From Thioalkalivibrio sulfidiphilus HL-EbGr7 (lineage in GTDB: Bacteria; Pseudomonadota; Gammaproteobacteria; Ectothiorhodospirales; Ectothiorhodospiraceae), in the NCBI RefSeq assembly GCF_000021985.1, contig NC_011901.1, forward strand, positions 3,358,501-3,422,500: a stretch of DNA of 64,000 bases. Direction: 5' to 3'. Positions 26,655 through 35,323 of the stretch are shown piece after piece. How positions within the stretch are numbered: position 1 is the first letter of the stretch; each line of letters begins with the position of its first letter. The position numbers and the translations under genes are program-made. The notes under the pieces were generated by a model. The model did not search any database. It saw only the letters and a list, made by a program, of their open reading frames with translations, and was not told the origin of the DNA.

Positions 26655-28496
26655 ATGCAAGAAACCATCGCGCTGACACCCGAGATGATGGTGGTCCTCG
26701 GGCTGCTGGGCTTTACCATCTTCCTGTTCGTGTCCGAGATCGTGCGGGTGGACGTGGCCGCGGTGTCCGTGATGGTGTTGCTGGGGCTGATCAGCATGAT
26801 CCCGGGCCTGGGGGGCGTGGCGGACACCCATAAGCTGTTCGACGGCTTCGCCAGTAATGCGGTGATCTCCATCATCGCGGTGATGATCATCGGCGCCGGC
26901 CTGGACAAGACCGGGGTGATGAGCCAGGTGGCTTCCTTCATCATGCGCGTGGGCGGGACCACGGAGAAACGCGTCATCCCCATGGTCTCCGGCACCGTCG
27001 GCGTGATCTCAAGCTTCATGCAGAACGTGGGCGCGGCGGCCCTGTTCCTGCCGGTGATCTCGCGCATCTCCGCGCGCACCGGCCTGCCCATGTCCCGGTT
27101 GCTCATGCCCATGGGCTTCTGCGCCATCCTGGGTGGCACCATGACCATGGTGGGCTCCAGCCCGCTGATCCTGCTCAACGACCTGCTGCCCGCGGGCATG
27201 GAACGCTTCGAGCTGTTCGACGTGACCCCCATCGGCCTGGCCCTGGTGACCACCGGCATCCTGTACTTCGTGCTGCTGGGCAAGTACGTGCTGCCGGCGG
27301 TGCGCAATGACGGCGCCAGCGGCGAGAGCACCGTGGACTACTTCAAGCGGGTCTACGGCCTGGACTACACCATCCGCGAATACACCCTGCCCTCCAGCCA
27401 CCCCATGTCCGGTCACACGGTCAGCGACCTGGAGCGGGAATACGGCATCAACGTCATCGGCGCCATGGTCAGCGGCGACCTGCGCGTGGCCCCCTGGCCC
27501 GGCTACCAGCTCAACGGCACCGCGCGCCTGGCGGTGCTGGGCCGCGCCGACCGGCTGGATCAGTTCGCCGAGCGCGCCGGGGTCAAGACCAGGGGGTACC
27601 TGGACGTGTTCTCCGACGCCCTCTCCCACACCAAGTCGGGCATCGCCGAGGTGGTGATCCCGCCCGGCTCCGACCTGATCGGCAAGACGGTCACCGAGAT
27701 CGCCATGCGCAAGACCCACGGCCTGACGGTACTGGCCATCCACCGCGGCGAGGAGACCATCCGCGAGGGCCTGCGCGACGTGCCCCTGCAGGCGGGTGAT
27801 ACCCTGGTCTGCCACTGCAGCTGGAGCGCCCTGGCGCGGGTGGAGAAGAACCGCGACTTCGTGGTGGTTACCAGCGAATACCCCCACGAGGAACTGCGCC
27901 CCCAAAAGGTGGGCTTCGCCGTGCTGTTCTTCGCCATCGCCCTGGGCCTGATCCTGTTCACCGACCTGCGCCTGTCCGTAGCCCTGCTGGTGGGTGCCGT
28001 GGGCATGATCCTCACCGGCGTGCTCAACATGGACGAGGCCTACAAAGCAGTGAGCTGGAAGACGGTGTTCCTGCTGGCGAGCCTCATCCCCCTGGGCGCG
28101 GCGGTGCAGGAAACCGGCACCGCCGCCTGGATCGCCCACCAGACCCTGAACCTGCTGGGCGACGTGGCCCCCTGGGTCCTGCAGGCGGCCATCGCCATCC
28201 TGGCCACCTTCTTCACCCTGGTCATGTCCAACGTGGGCGCCACCGTGCTGCTGGTGCCGCTGGCGGTGAGCATCGCCTTCGCCGCCCAGAGCATGGGCAT
28301 GGACGCGGACCCGCGGGTGTTCGCCCTGACCGTGGCCATCGCCACCTCCAACTCCTTCCTGATCCCCACCCACCAGGTGAACGCCCTGATCATGGGTCCG
28401 GGTGGCTACCGGGTGAAGGACTTTATGAAGGCCGGCGGCATCATGACGGTGCTGTTCCTGGTGGTGTCGCTGACCATGCTGAACCTGATCTTCTAA
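26655..28496 (+). CDS. SLC13/DASS-type anion transporter with RCK_C domains
   Basis: The start at 26655 (MQETIALTPEMMVVLGLLGF) gives 613 residues. About 10-12 hydrophobic segments are split by a soluble middle part (about 215-410) with two TrkA-C-like domains (YTLPSSHPMSGHTVSDLERE and IPPGSDLIGKTVTEIAMRKT). TSNSFLIPTHQVNALIMGPG near the C-terminus is the SLC13/ArsB-like transport signature. Relatives carry sulfate or dicarboxylates with sodium. Given the lifestyle suggested here, sulfate or another sulfur anion is plausible but not shown. prkB follows after 72 bases. Confidence 0.85.
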   Translation: MQETIALTPEMMVVLGLLGFTIFLFVSEIVRVDVAAVSVMVLLGLISMIPGLGGVADTHKLFDGFASNAVISIIAVMIIGAGLDKTGVMSQVASFIMRVGGTTEKRVIPMVSGTVGVISSFMQNVGAAALFLPVISRISARTGLPMSRLLMPMGFCAILGGTMTMVGSSPLILLNDLLPAGMERFELFDVTPIGLALVTTGILYFVLLGKYVLPAVRNDGASGESTVDYFKRVYGLDYTIREYTLPSSHPMSGHTVSDLEREYGINVIGAMVSGDLRVAPWPGYQLNGTARLAVLGRADRLDQFAERAGVKTRGYLDVFSDALSHTKSGIAEVVIPPGSDLIGKTVTEIAMRKTHGLTVLAIHRGEETIREGLRDVPLQAGDTLVCHCSWSALARVEKNRDFVVVTSEYPHEELRPQKVGFAVLFFAIALGLILFTDLRLSVALLVGAVGMILTGVLNMDEAYKAVSWKTVFLLASLIPLGAAVQETGTAAWIAHQTLNLLGDVAPWVLQAAIAILATFFTLVMSNVGATVLLVPLAVSIAFAAQSMGMDADPRVFALTVAIATSNSFLIPTHQVNALIMGPGGYRVKDFMKAGGIMTVLFLVVSLTMLNLIF

Positions 28497-28568
28497 GGGA
28501 GACCGTCCGGGCAGCACAGCCCCGGGCAAGAATTCGACAACATTATTAAAGCCAAGGAGTAAGTACGC

Positions 28569-29459
28569 ATGTCCAAGAAGCATCCGATCGTCGCGGTCAC
28601 CGGCTCTTCCGGCGCCGGCACCTCCACCGTCAAGCGTGCCTTCGAGCACATCTTCCTGCGCGAGAAGATCAACCCGGTGATCATCGAGGGCGACAGCTTC
28701 CACCGCTACAACCGTGCCGAGATGAAGGAGGCCATGAAGAAGGCCGCCGACAGTGGCAACAACCACTTCAGCCACTTTGGCCCCGAGGCCAACCTGTTCG
28801 ACAAGATCGAGGATCTGTTCAAGACCTACGGCAAGACCGGCGGTGGCAAGAAGCGCTACTACATCCACAGCGATGAAGAGGCCGCCGAGCACAACGCGCG
28901 CCTGGGCACCAAGCTCAAGCCCGGCGAGTTCACCCCCTGGGAGGACATCCCCAAGGGCACCGACCTGATGTTCTACGAAGGTCTGCACGGCCTGGCCGCG
29001 GACGACAAGGTGGACGTGTCCAAGCACGTGGACCTGGGCGTGGGCGTGGTGCCCATCGTCAACCTGGAGTGGATCCAGAAGATCTTCCGCGACAATGCCG
29101 AGCGCGGCTACTCCGCCGAGGTGATCGTGGACACCATCCTGCGCCGCATGCCGGACTACGTGAACTACATCACCCCGCAGTTCTCGCGCACCGACATCAA
29201 CTTCCAGCGCGTGCCCACCGTGGACACCTCCAACCCCTTCATCGCCCGGGACATCCCCACCCCCGACGAGAGCATGGTGGTGATCCGCTTCCGGGATCCC
29301 AGGAAGTTCGGCGTGGACTTCCCCTACCTGCTGAACATGATCCACAACTCGTTCATGTCCCGGCGCAACACCATCGTGGTGCCCGGCGGCAAGATGGGCC
29401 TGGCGATGGAGATCATCCTCGCCCCCATCATCGGCGAGATGGTCGCCAAGCGCGGCTGA
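28569..29459 (+). CDS. prkB: Phosphoribulokinase
   Basis: PRK makes ribulose-1,5-bisphosphate for RuBisCO in the Calvin cycle. The 296-residue length and sequence are of the proteobacterial (class I) type. The P-loop is GSSGAGTST (12-20), followed by IIEGDSFHRYNRAEMK and FYEGLHGLAADDKVDVSKHV. AAGGAG precedes the ATG, and a strong terminator follows. RuBisCO is not in the window. The gene is the clearest sign that the organism fixes CO2. Confidence 0.97.
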   Translation: MSKKHPIVAVTGSSGAGTSTVKRAFEHIFLREKINPVIIEGDSFHRYNRAEMKEAMKKAADSGNNHFSHFGPEANLFDKIEDLFKTYGKTGGGKKRYYIHSDEEAAEHNARLGTKLKPGEFTPWEDIPKGTDLMFYEGLHGLAADDKVDVSKHVDLGVGVVPIVNLEWIQKIFRDNAERGYSAEVIVDTILRRMPDYVNYITPQFSRTDINFQRVPTVDTSNPFIARDIPTPDESMVVIRFRDPRKFGVDFPYLLNMIHNSFMSRRNTIVVPGGKMGLAMEIILAPIIGEMVAKRG

Positions 29460-29473
29460 TTACGGCGCTCTGC

Positions 29474-29509
29474 AAGCCCCGTGCGTCTCCGGACGCACGG
29501 GGCTTTTTT
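29474..29509 (+). terminator. Terminator after prkB
   Basis: AAGCCCCGTGCGT pairs with ACGCACGGGGCTT around a short loop and is followed by a run of T, directly after the prkB stop. Confidence 0.93.
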
Positions 29510-29521
29510 GTGGGCGATCCC

Positions 29522-29602
29522 GTAGGAGGCCCGACCCCGGGCCGAACAACGGCGCCTGGCGAAACCGCCACTGTCCGCGGCGGTGTCGCCGCTCCTACGG
29601 GG
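29522..29602. repeat. REP-like composite, AGGAGGCCCGACCCCGG and GGAGCGGCGAC words
   Basis: The left part (GTAGGAGGCCCGACCCCGGG) equals one arm of the palindrome at 49298-49351. The right part (GGTGTCGCCGCTCCTAC) is another common REP-like word, pairing weakly with GTAGGA on the left. It looks like two repeat types fused. Confidence 0.6.
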
Positions 29603-29703
29603 TGAGCTGCCCGGCCTGATGCTCGGTGAAAATGTAGGGGTTAACGGACCGGGCCACCTCGCCTTGCTATCATGAACCCCATCCCGAGAACCCCGGATCC
29701 CCC

Positions 29704-30165
29704 ATGCTTTCTTTCCTGCGACGGCGTCCAAATCCCAACCGACTGCGCCAGCAGTTCCTGGAGCGCTTCACCGGCCGCACCCTGATCGTGCACGAAGGCT
29801 TCCCACCGGAATGGCTGGAGGAACTGCTCAAGCAGCCCGGCGGCGGCGGACACTTCCGCCTGGACGTGCGCCAGATCAATGTCCGCAAGCCCAGCCCCAT
29901 CGAGTGGTTTGTGCGTGAACACGTGCTGCCCCTGGGACTGCCCCTGCCGCTGCTGGTGCGGGTCAGCCCGCCGGAGCTGCGGGTGCGTCACCTGCGGCGC
30001 GGCAACCATGCCGTGCACCCCAGCGAGATCCAGTGGTTCCTGGAGGAACTGGACACGCGCGCACACGCCACCCTGCGCGTCACCGACACCGGGTTCACCG
30101 CCGAGCCGGGCATCCCGGTGAGCGACAACGAGGCCAAATCCATGTTGGATCATCTGGGACTGTGA
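29704..30165 (+). CDS. Conserved hypothetical protein
   Basis: This 153-residue soluble protein shows no domain I can name. It starts MLSFLRRRPNPNRLRQQFLE; parts that look structured are RTLIVHEGFPPEWLEELLKQ and LPLLVRVSPPELRVRHLRRG. No signal peptide, membrane segment or cysteine cluster. GC-rich codon use like its neighbours and the GTGA overlap with the FIST gene suggest a real gene in a two-gene operon. The function is unknown; a chorismate-lyase-like or secretion role would be guesswork. Confidence 0.7.
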   Translation: MLSFLRRRPNPNRLRQQFLERFTGRTLIVHEGFPPEWLEELLKQPGGGGHFRLDVRQINVRKPSPIEWFVREHVLPLGLPLPLLVRVSPPELRVRHLRRGNHAVHPSEIQWFLEELDTRAHATLRVTDTGFTAEPGIPVSDNEAKSMLDHLGL

Positions 30166-30170
30166 ACACC

Positions 30171-31286
30171 ATGACCCCTTTCTCCATGGCCGCCGCCGAA
30201 GGCATCGAACCCGTCGCCGTGGCCCGCGAACTCGCCGCCCGGCTGACCACCCCCGCCGAGGGCGAGGCCCTGGGCTTCCTGTACGTGAGCGATGCCCTGG
30301 CCCGGCGCCTGCCCGAACTGCTCGCGACCCTGCGCGAGGCCACCGGCGTGACCCACTGGACCGGCACGGTGGGCATCGCCCTGTGCTGCACCGGGCGGGA
30401 GATCTACGACCGCCCCGCGGCCGTGGCCATGCTGGGCAGCTTCCCGGCGGGCAGCGCGCGTGTTCTGCCGCCCATGACCGAGAACGACGACGCCCTCACC
30501 GCACTGCTGGCGGACTGGGACACACAGGACCCGGCGCGCTTCGCCCTGCTCCACGGCGACCCCACCCACGGCACCACACCGGCGATCATCCGCCACCTGG
30601 GCGAGCACACCCAGATCTTCGGCGTGGGCGGCATCGCATCCTCCCAGGGCGACTACCTGTCCGTGGCCGACGAGGTGGTCCAGGGCGCGGTCTCCGGGGT
30701 GCTGTTCGCCGAGTCCGTGCCCGTAGCCACGGCCCACACCCAGGGCTGCACGCCCATCGGCCCCGTGCACCGTATCACCGCCGCCAGCAACAACGTGCTC
30801 ATCCAGCTGGACGGACGCCCGGCCCTGGACGTCTTCGAGGAAGACATCGGTGAGGTACTGGCCCGTGACCTGCAGCGGGCGGGCGGCTTCATCGTCGCCG
30901 GCCTGCCGGTGCCCGGTTCCGACACCCGCGACTACCTGGTGCGCAACCTGGTGGCCGTGGACACCGGCCAGCGCCTGGTGGCCATCGGCGAGCACGTGCG
31001 CGAGGGCGACGAGATCCTGTTCTGCCGGCGCGACGGCAACGCCGCCCTGGAAGACCTCAAACGCATGCTCGCCGACCTCAAGCGCCGCGCCCCCAACGGC
31101 GCCCGCGGCGCGGTCTACGTCTCGTGTCTCGGCCGTGGCCGGCACCAGTTCGGCGACGACTCACAAGAACTGCGCATCATCGCCGAGGAACTGGGCGACA
31201 TCCCCCTGGTCGGATTCTTCGCCAACGGCGAGATCTTCCACAATCGGCTGTATGGCTATACAGGCGTGCTGACGTTGTTCCTCTAA
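30171..31286 (+). CDS. FIST-domain sensory protein
   Basis: The 371-residue protein matches FIST_N plus FIST_C: GFLYVSDALARRLPELLATL, VGIALCCTGREIYDRPAAVA, then IFGVGGIASSQGDYLSVADE and the C-terminal LGDIPLVGFFANGEIFHNRL. FIST domains are thought to bind small ligands such as amino acids and usually feed signalling proteins. Here no signalling domain is attached. The ATG 30171 start is used; GTG 30162 overlaps the previous stop (GTGA) and is an alternative. Confidence 0.88.
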   Translation: MTPFSMAAAEGIEPVAVARELAARLTTPAEGEALGFLYVSDALARRLPELLATLREATGVTHWTGTVGIALCCTGREIYDRPAAVAMLGSFPAGSARVLPPMTENDDALTALLADWDTQDPARFALLHGDPTHGTTPAIIRHLGEHTQIFGVGGIASSQGDYLSVADEVVQGAVSGVLFAESVPVATAHTQGCTPIGPVHRITAASNNVLIQLDGRPALDVFEEDIGEVLARDLQRAGGFIVAGLPVPGSDTRDYLVRNLVAVDTGQRLVAIGEHVREGDEILFCRRDGNAALEDLKRMLADLKRRAPNGARGAVYVSCLGRGRHQFGDDSQELRIIAEELGDIPLVGFFANGEIFHNRLYGYTGVLTLFL

Positions 31287-31298
31287 AAACCTGGATCT

Positions 31299-31444
31299 GC
31301 CGCAGAGCCGCGGAGGCGCAGAGTAAACCCATTGGACAGGATTAACGGGATTTGATCAGTCACATCGAATTTGCCTTTTCAGTCATCGTGTAAATCTTGT
31401 CCATCCTGTCCCTGTCTTTCTCTGCGTCTCCGCGCCTCTGCGGC
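31299..31444. repeat. Nested palindrome of the GCAGAG..CGGAGGCGCAGAG family
   Basis: Outer arms 31299-31323 and 31420-31444 pair with a few mismatches. Inside are GGACAGGATTAACGGGAT and its looser partner ATCTTGTCCATCCTGTCC. It has the same two-tier plan as 24735-24881, less perfect, in the FIST-aldo/keto reductase spacer. Confidence 0.82.
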
Positions 31445-31472
31445 GCAGTAAATCCGCCTTTACGGAGTCCAC

Positions 31473-32507
31473 ATGCAAACACGCAAACTCGGCAACACCG
31501 ACATCGACGTGAGTCTCATCTGTCTCGGCACCATGACCTGGGGCGAGCAGAACACCGAGGCCGAGGCCCACAGCCAGCTGGACTATGCCCTGGAGCGGGG
31601 CATCAACTTCATCGACACCGCCGAACTCTACCCGGTGCCGCCCATGGCCGAGACCCAGGGGCGCACCGAGGCCTATATCGGCAGCTGGCTCAGGAAACGC
31701 GGGCGGCGCGAGGATATCGTGCTGGCCTCCAAGGTGTGCGGGCCCGGGGAGTGGGTGAACTACTTCCGCGGCGGCCCGCGGCTCGACCGACCGCACATGA
31801 CCCAGGCCCTGGAAGACAGCCTGCGCCGGCTCAACACCGACTACCTGGACCTCTACCAGATCCACTGGCCGGCCCGGCCCACCAACTACTTCGGCAGCCT
31901 GGGCTACGTACACCAGGAAGACCCGGAAGCCACCCCGATCGCCGAGACCCTGGAGGTCCTGGACGGCTTCGTGCGCGCGGGCAAGGTGCGCCACATCGGC
32001 ATCTCCAACGAGACCCCCTGGGGCCTGACGGAATACCTGCGCCAGGCGGAGCGCCACGACTGGCCGCGCCTGGTGTCCATCCAGAACCCCTACAACCTGC
32101 TCAATCGCAGCTTCGAGGTGGGCCTGGCCGAGATGGCCATCCGCGAGCAGGTGGGCCTGCTGGCCTACTCACCCCTGGGCTTCGGGGTACTGAGCGGCAA
32201 GTACCTGGAGCGCATGCCCGAGGGCGCGCGCCTGACCCTGTTCTCGCGCTTCTCCCGCTACACCAACGAACAGGGCGTCGCCGCCACCCGCGCCTACGTG
32301 GAACTGGCGAAGGCCCACGGCCTGTCGCCCGCGCAGATGGCGCTCGCCTTCGTCAATTCTCGCCCCTTCCTCACCAGCAACATCATCGGCGCCACCCGTC
32401 TTGACCAGCTCAGGGAGAACATCGACAGCGCCGAGCTGGTGCTCAGTGACGAGGTGCTGGAGGCCATCGAGACGATCCACGGGCGGCATCCGAATCCCTG
32501 TCCTTGA
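31473..32507 (+). CDS. tas: Aldo/keto reductase, Tas type
   Basis: An NADPH-dependent oxidoreductase of the AKR superfamily. The 344 residues show LGTMTWGEQNTEAEAHSQLD near the start and the catalytic tetrad positions Asp and Tyr in FIDTAELYPV, Lys in VLASKVCGPG and His in LYQIHWPARPTNYFG. The SPLGFGVLSGKYL and TSNIIGATRLDQLRENI segments hold the cofactor. Most similar to E. coli Tas by these motifs. Its substrate is unknown. Confidence 0.92.
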   Translation: MQTRKLGNTDIDVSLICLGTMTWGEQNTEAEAHSQLDYALERGINFIDTAELYPVPPMAETQGRTEAYIGSWLRKRGRREDIVLASKVCGPGEWVNYFRGGPRLDRPHMTQALEDSLRRLNTDYLDLYQIHWPARPTNYFGSLGYVHQEDPEATPIAETLEVLDGFVRAGKVRHIGISNETPWGLTEYLRQAERHDWPRLVSIQNPYNLLNRSFEVGLAEMAIREQVGLLAYSPLGFGVLSGKYLERMPEGARLTLFSRFSRYTNEQGVAATRAYVELAKAHGLSPAQMALAFVNSRPFLTSNIIGATRLDQLRENIDSAELVLSDEVLEAIETIHGRHPNPCP

Positions 32508-32633
32508 AGGCAGTGGCAAGTGGCTAGTCTCAAGTGGCAAGGAAAACCAGAGAAACCCCCTCTCACTCAGGGAGAGGGTTGGGGTGAGGGCGGTTTTCCT
32601 TGCCACTCGTCACTTGAGACTAGCCACTTGTTT
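32508..32633. repeat. Nested palindrome, CAAGTGGCTAGTCTCAAGTG outside and CCCTCTC core
   Basis: Arms 32517-32536 and 32611-32630 match perfectly over 20 bp, extended by AAGGAAAAC/GTTTTCCTT words. The core holds CTCACTCAGGGAGAGGG and GGGTGAGGG. It is the same composite as 9999-10146. Its right arm ends exactly where the truncated tatD copy begins. Confidence 0.87.
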
Positions 32634-32692
32634 ATTGATACCCACGGCCACTTCGATGATGCCGCCTTCGACGCGGGCCGGGGCGCGGGTGC
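32628..32692 (+). pseudogene. tatD: Truncated 5' fragment of tatD
   Basis: The codons read FIDTHGHFDDAAFDAG, nearly identical to the start of intact tatD at 38803 (FIDTHSHFDDAAFDAD), and then diverge. The remaining bases up to the czc operon (to 32911) show no recognisable gene. The fragment marks the left edge of the inserted metal-efflux operon, with intact tatD at the right edge. Confidence 0.85.
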
Positions 32693-32911
32693 TGGCTTAC
32701 CTGGCTTCGCCTGTCCCGCCTCATGCTCCGCGTAATCTCCCACCTCAAGCGAGGCCGATCTTCGGCTGAGCATCCTTCACCACCATCAGTCACTTCCAAG
32801 TCAGCGCCTTTGACACCATCGGCGCCCACGCTTTCAGTTTGAATTCAGGTTGGCTTGCTCCAATAGGCCCCGAGCACCCCAGGTGCCCGACCCCTGGCCC
32901 AGTCCGGACGC

Positions 32912-34171
32912 ATGCCCATGGAATCGATCAAAAACCGGCCCCTTCTCACCCTCCTGGCCATAGGCCTGCTGATCGCACAGCTCGCCGGTGCCACGTCAGC
33001 TGACGAACTCTCGGGCGCGGCAGCACCGCGCGATCCCCGGCTGACGCTCACCGAGGTGGTGGATGCCGCCTGGCAACATCATCCCTACGTCACGCTGCCT
33101 GCGGTGCAACAGGAAGAGGCCGACGCACTGTCACGCCGGGCTCGCAGCCTCATCGGGGCCGACCCTGCCGTCATGCTGCGGCATGAAGCCGCACGGGCCG
33201 GTGGCGGAACCGAACTCCGTGAATGGGAGGCAGGTGTCGAACTGCCGCTGTGGCGGCTGGGTGAGCGCAGTGCCAGCCGACGCGTTGGCGAAGAGGCACG
33301 GCGCAGCGCGGAGACCAGCGCCGCGCTGTTGCGCCTGCAGGTAGCCGGTGAGGTACGCGAGACCATCTGGACGCTGGCCCTCGCGCAGAATGCCCTGGCA
33401 CTGGCACAGACGGACTTTGCGAGCGCCAGCGAACTTGAAGCGCAGGTGGCCCGACGCGTGGCGAACGGGGATCTGGCGCAGACCGATCTGCTGCTCGCGC
33501 GCGACGAGACACTGCAACGCAGGGCATTCGTACAGGACGCCGAACTCGCGCTGCGCCATGCACGCCTCGCCTACCGCCGTTTGACCGGCCTCGACGCCCT
33601 CCCGGAATCCATCCAGGAATCTCCCGCGCAGCATTTCCCCGGGATGGAAGAACACCCCGCCTTGAACGCTCCTGCCGCGCGTGCCGCCCGGACCCGGGCC
33701 GAGCTCGAACTGGTCACCAAGACTGCGGGAGGTCACCCGGTGCTGTTTCTCGGCGGCAGGACCATCGACGATCCGGTCGGCGGAAACGTGGACAGCCTGC
33801 AGGTAAGCATCACTTTTCCGCTTGGCAGTGCCCACAGTGACAGCCGGCGCGCCGAGGCCGCCGTCGCTCTGGCCGAGAGTCAGGGCGTGCTGGGCCAGGC
33901 CCGGCGCGCGTTGGAGCGCATGCAGCAGGAGGAAACCGATGCGCTTGAAGCCGCACACCTGGCGTTGGCCCTCGCACAGGAACGCGCCTCCGTCGCCGGG
34001 GACAGCGTTCGCCTCGCCAGGCGCGCCTTTGATCTGGGCGAGCTCCCCTTGGCCGAATACCTGCGGGTACGCCACCGCGCCCTGACTGCCGGCCACGAGG
34101 CCGCCCAACGCGAACTGGAGCTGCAACGCCAGATCGCCCGCTACAACCAGGCACTTGGAGTGACGCTATGA
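32912..34171 (+). CDS. czcC: Outer-membrane channel of HME-RND pump (CzcC-like, TolC family)
   Basis: This 419-residue TolC-family protein has a signal sequence (LLTLLAIGLLIAQLAGATSA), then two outer-membrane-efflux repeats dominated by Ala/Arg/Glu-rich helices (TLTEVVDAAWQHHPYVTLPA at the start, RLARRAFDLGELPLAEYLRV in the second). It forms the outer-membrane exit of the three-part pump encoded with the next two genes. MPMESIKN allows a start at 32912 or 32918. The end overlaps czcB (ATGA). Confidence 0.87.
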   Translation: MPMESIKNRPLLTLLAIGLLIAQLAGATSADELSGAAAPRDPRLTLTEVVDAAWQHHPYVTLPAVQQEEADALSRRARSLIGADPAVMLRHEAARAGGGTELREWEAGVELPLWRLGERSASRRVGEEARRSAETSAALLRLQVAGEVRETIWTLALAQNALALAQTDFASASELEAQVARRVANGDLAQTDLLLARDETLQRRAFVQDAELALRHARLAYRRLTGLDALPESIQESPAQHFPGMEEHPALNAPAARAARTRAELELVTKTAGGHPVLFLGGRTIDDPVGGNVDSLQVSITFPLGSAHSDSRRAEAAVALAESQGVLGQARRALERMQQEETDALEAAHLALALAQERASVAGDSVRLARRAFDLGELPLAEYLRVRHRALTAGHEAAQRELELQRQIARYNQALGVTL

Positions 34172-35286
34172 ACCACAGTCATGTCAACGGAACACGCGGC
34201 CTGTACGCGCTGCTGATCCTGTCTGCTTTGTTTGCCGTCAAAGGGGCCTGGGCCAGCGAGGAGCTGATATTCACCGAAGCCCAGATCAGCGCCCTGGGCA
34301 TCGAGGTGGTGAACCCCGCCATCGCCGACGTCGCACCGGGCCCGAGCTATCCGGCCCGTGTTGAGCTCCCCCCCGGCCAAGAACATGTGGTGACGGCCGG
34401 CGAGGGTGGTGTTGTCGAGGCGGTTCTGGCCTCAGAGGGCCAGACGGTGGCGGCAGGTGAACCCCTGCTTCGGCTGCGCAGCGCCGGCATCGCGGCACTG
34501 GAGCGCGAGTACCTGCAGGCCCGCGAGCAAGCCGCGCTCGCCCGTCAGCAGACCGAACGGGACGAGGCACTGTACCGTGAGGGGATCATCCCGGAGCGCC
34601 GGGTTCAGGAGAGCCGTTCGGCACTGGCCCAGGCCCATACCCTGAGCCAAGGCGCGCGCCAGGCCCTGGAAGCCGCGGGACTCGACGCAAAGGATCTGCA
34701 CACCCTGGAACAGACTGGTCGTGTCTCGAGCACCCAGATACTGCGCGCACCCTTCACCGCCACGGTGCTTGAGGTCATGGTACGCAACGGCGAGCAGGCC
34801 GATCCTTCGACCCCGCTCCTGCGACTTGGCCAGACCAGTACTTTGTGGCTCGAGATCCGTGTCCCCGTGGAGGACCTGGCAGGCCTGTCGGTAGGCGCAG
34901 GGGTGCAGGTGTTGCACGCCACCGTCCTCGGACGCGTGATTCTTATCGGCCAACAGGTCGAACCGGCTGACCAGAGTGTCGCGGTACGTGCCGAGATACA
35001 CACCGGCGCCGAATCCCTGCGACCCGGTCAGCTGCTACAGGTCAGCCTGCTCGAGCCGAGCGGTGCCCATGCGTTCCGTCTGCCCGCCAGCGCCGTTGTG
35101 CATCGTGGCGAGGGGCAATATGTGTTTGTGCAGAGCCCTCAGGGATTTCGCGTCGAACCTGTCCGGGTGCTCAGCACCAGCACTGGCGACGTGGTCGTGA
35201 ACGGCACGCTCTCAACTGACGACCGGGTTGCCGTCAAGGGCATTGCTGCCCTCAAGGGTGCCTGGCTGGGCATTGGCGGAGAGTGA
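34168..35286 (+). CDS. czcB: Periplasmic adaptor of HME-RND pump (CzcB-like)
   Basis: This 372-residue membrane-fusion protein has an N-terminal signal sequence (LYALLILSALFAVKGAWA), then FTEAQISALGIEVVNPAIAD, a barrel-sandwich stretch (GEGGVVEAVLASEGQTVAAG), a coiled-coil hairpin (about 105-185) and a beta-barrel (FTATVLEVMVRNGEQADPST). It joins the RND pump to the outer-membrane channel. No His-rich or Met-rich metal-binding N-terminus is seen, unlike in some Cus or Czc adaptors. Confidence 0.88.
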   Translation: MNHSHVNGTRGLYALLILSALFAVKGAWASEELIFTEAQISALGIEVVNPAIADVAPGPSYPARVELPPGQEHVVTAGEGGVVEAVLASEGQTVAAGEPLLRLRSAGIAALEREYLQAREQAALARQQTERDEALYREGIIPERRVQESRSALAQAHTLSQGARQALEAAGLDAKDLHTLEQTGRVSSTQILRAPFTATVLEVMVRNGEQADPSTPLLRLGQTSTLWLEIRVPVEDLAGLSVGAGVQVLHATVLGRVILIGQQVEPADQSVAVRAEIHTGAESLRPGQLLQVSLLEPSGAHAFRLPASAVVHRGEGQYVFVQSPQGFRVEPVRVLSTSTGDVVVNGTLSTDDRVAVKGIAALKGAWLGIGGE

Positions 35287-35323
35287 TCCGCTACAACCCA
35301 AGACTCACCAGAGGACCACTCCC

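Noticed and set aside
27009-29345. 778-residue open frame opposite the transporter and prkB
   Set aside because: It spans two real genes and their spacer, and has the low-complexity composition of an antisense GC-rich frame.
32693-32911. Possible regulator or small gene upstream of the efflux operon
   Set aside because: No open frame with a sensible start or domain; only the tatD remnant and unremarkable sequence are present.
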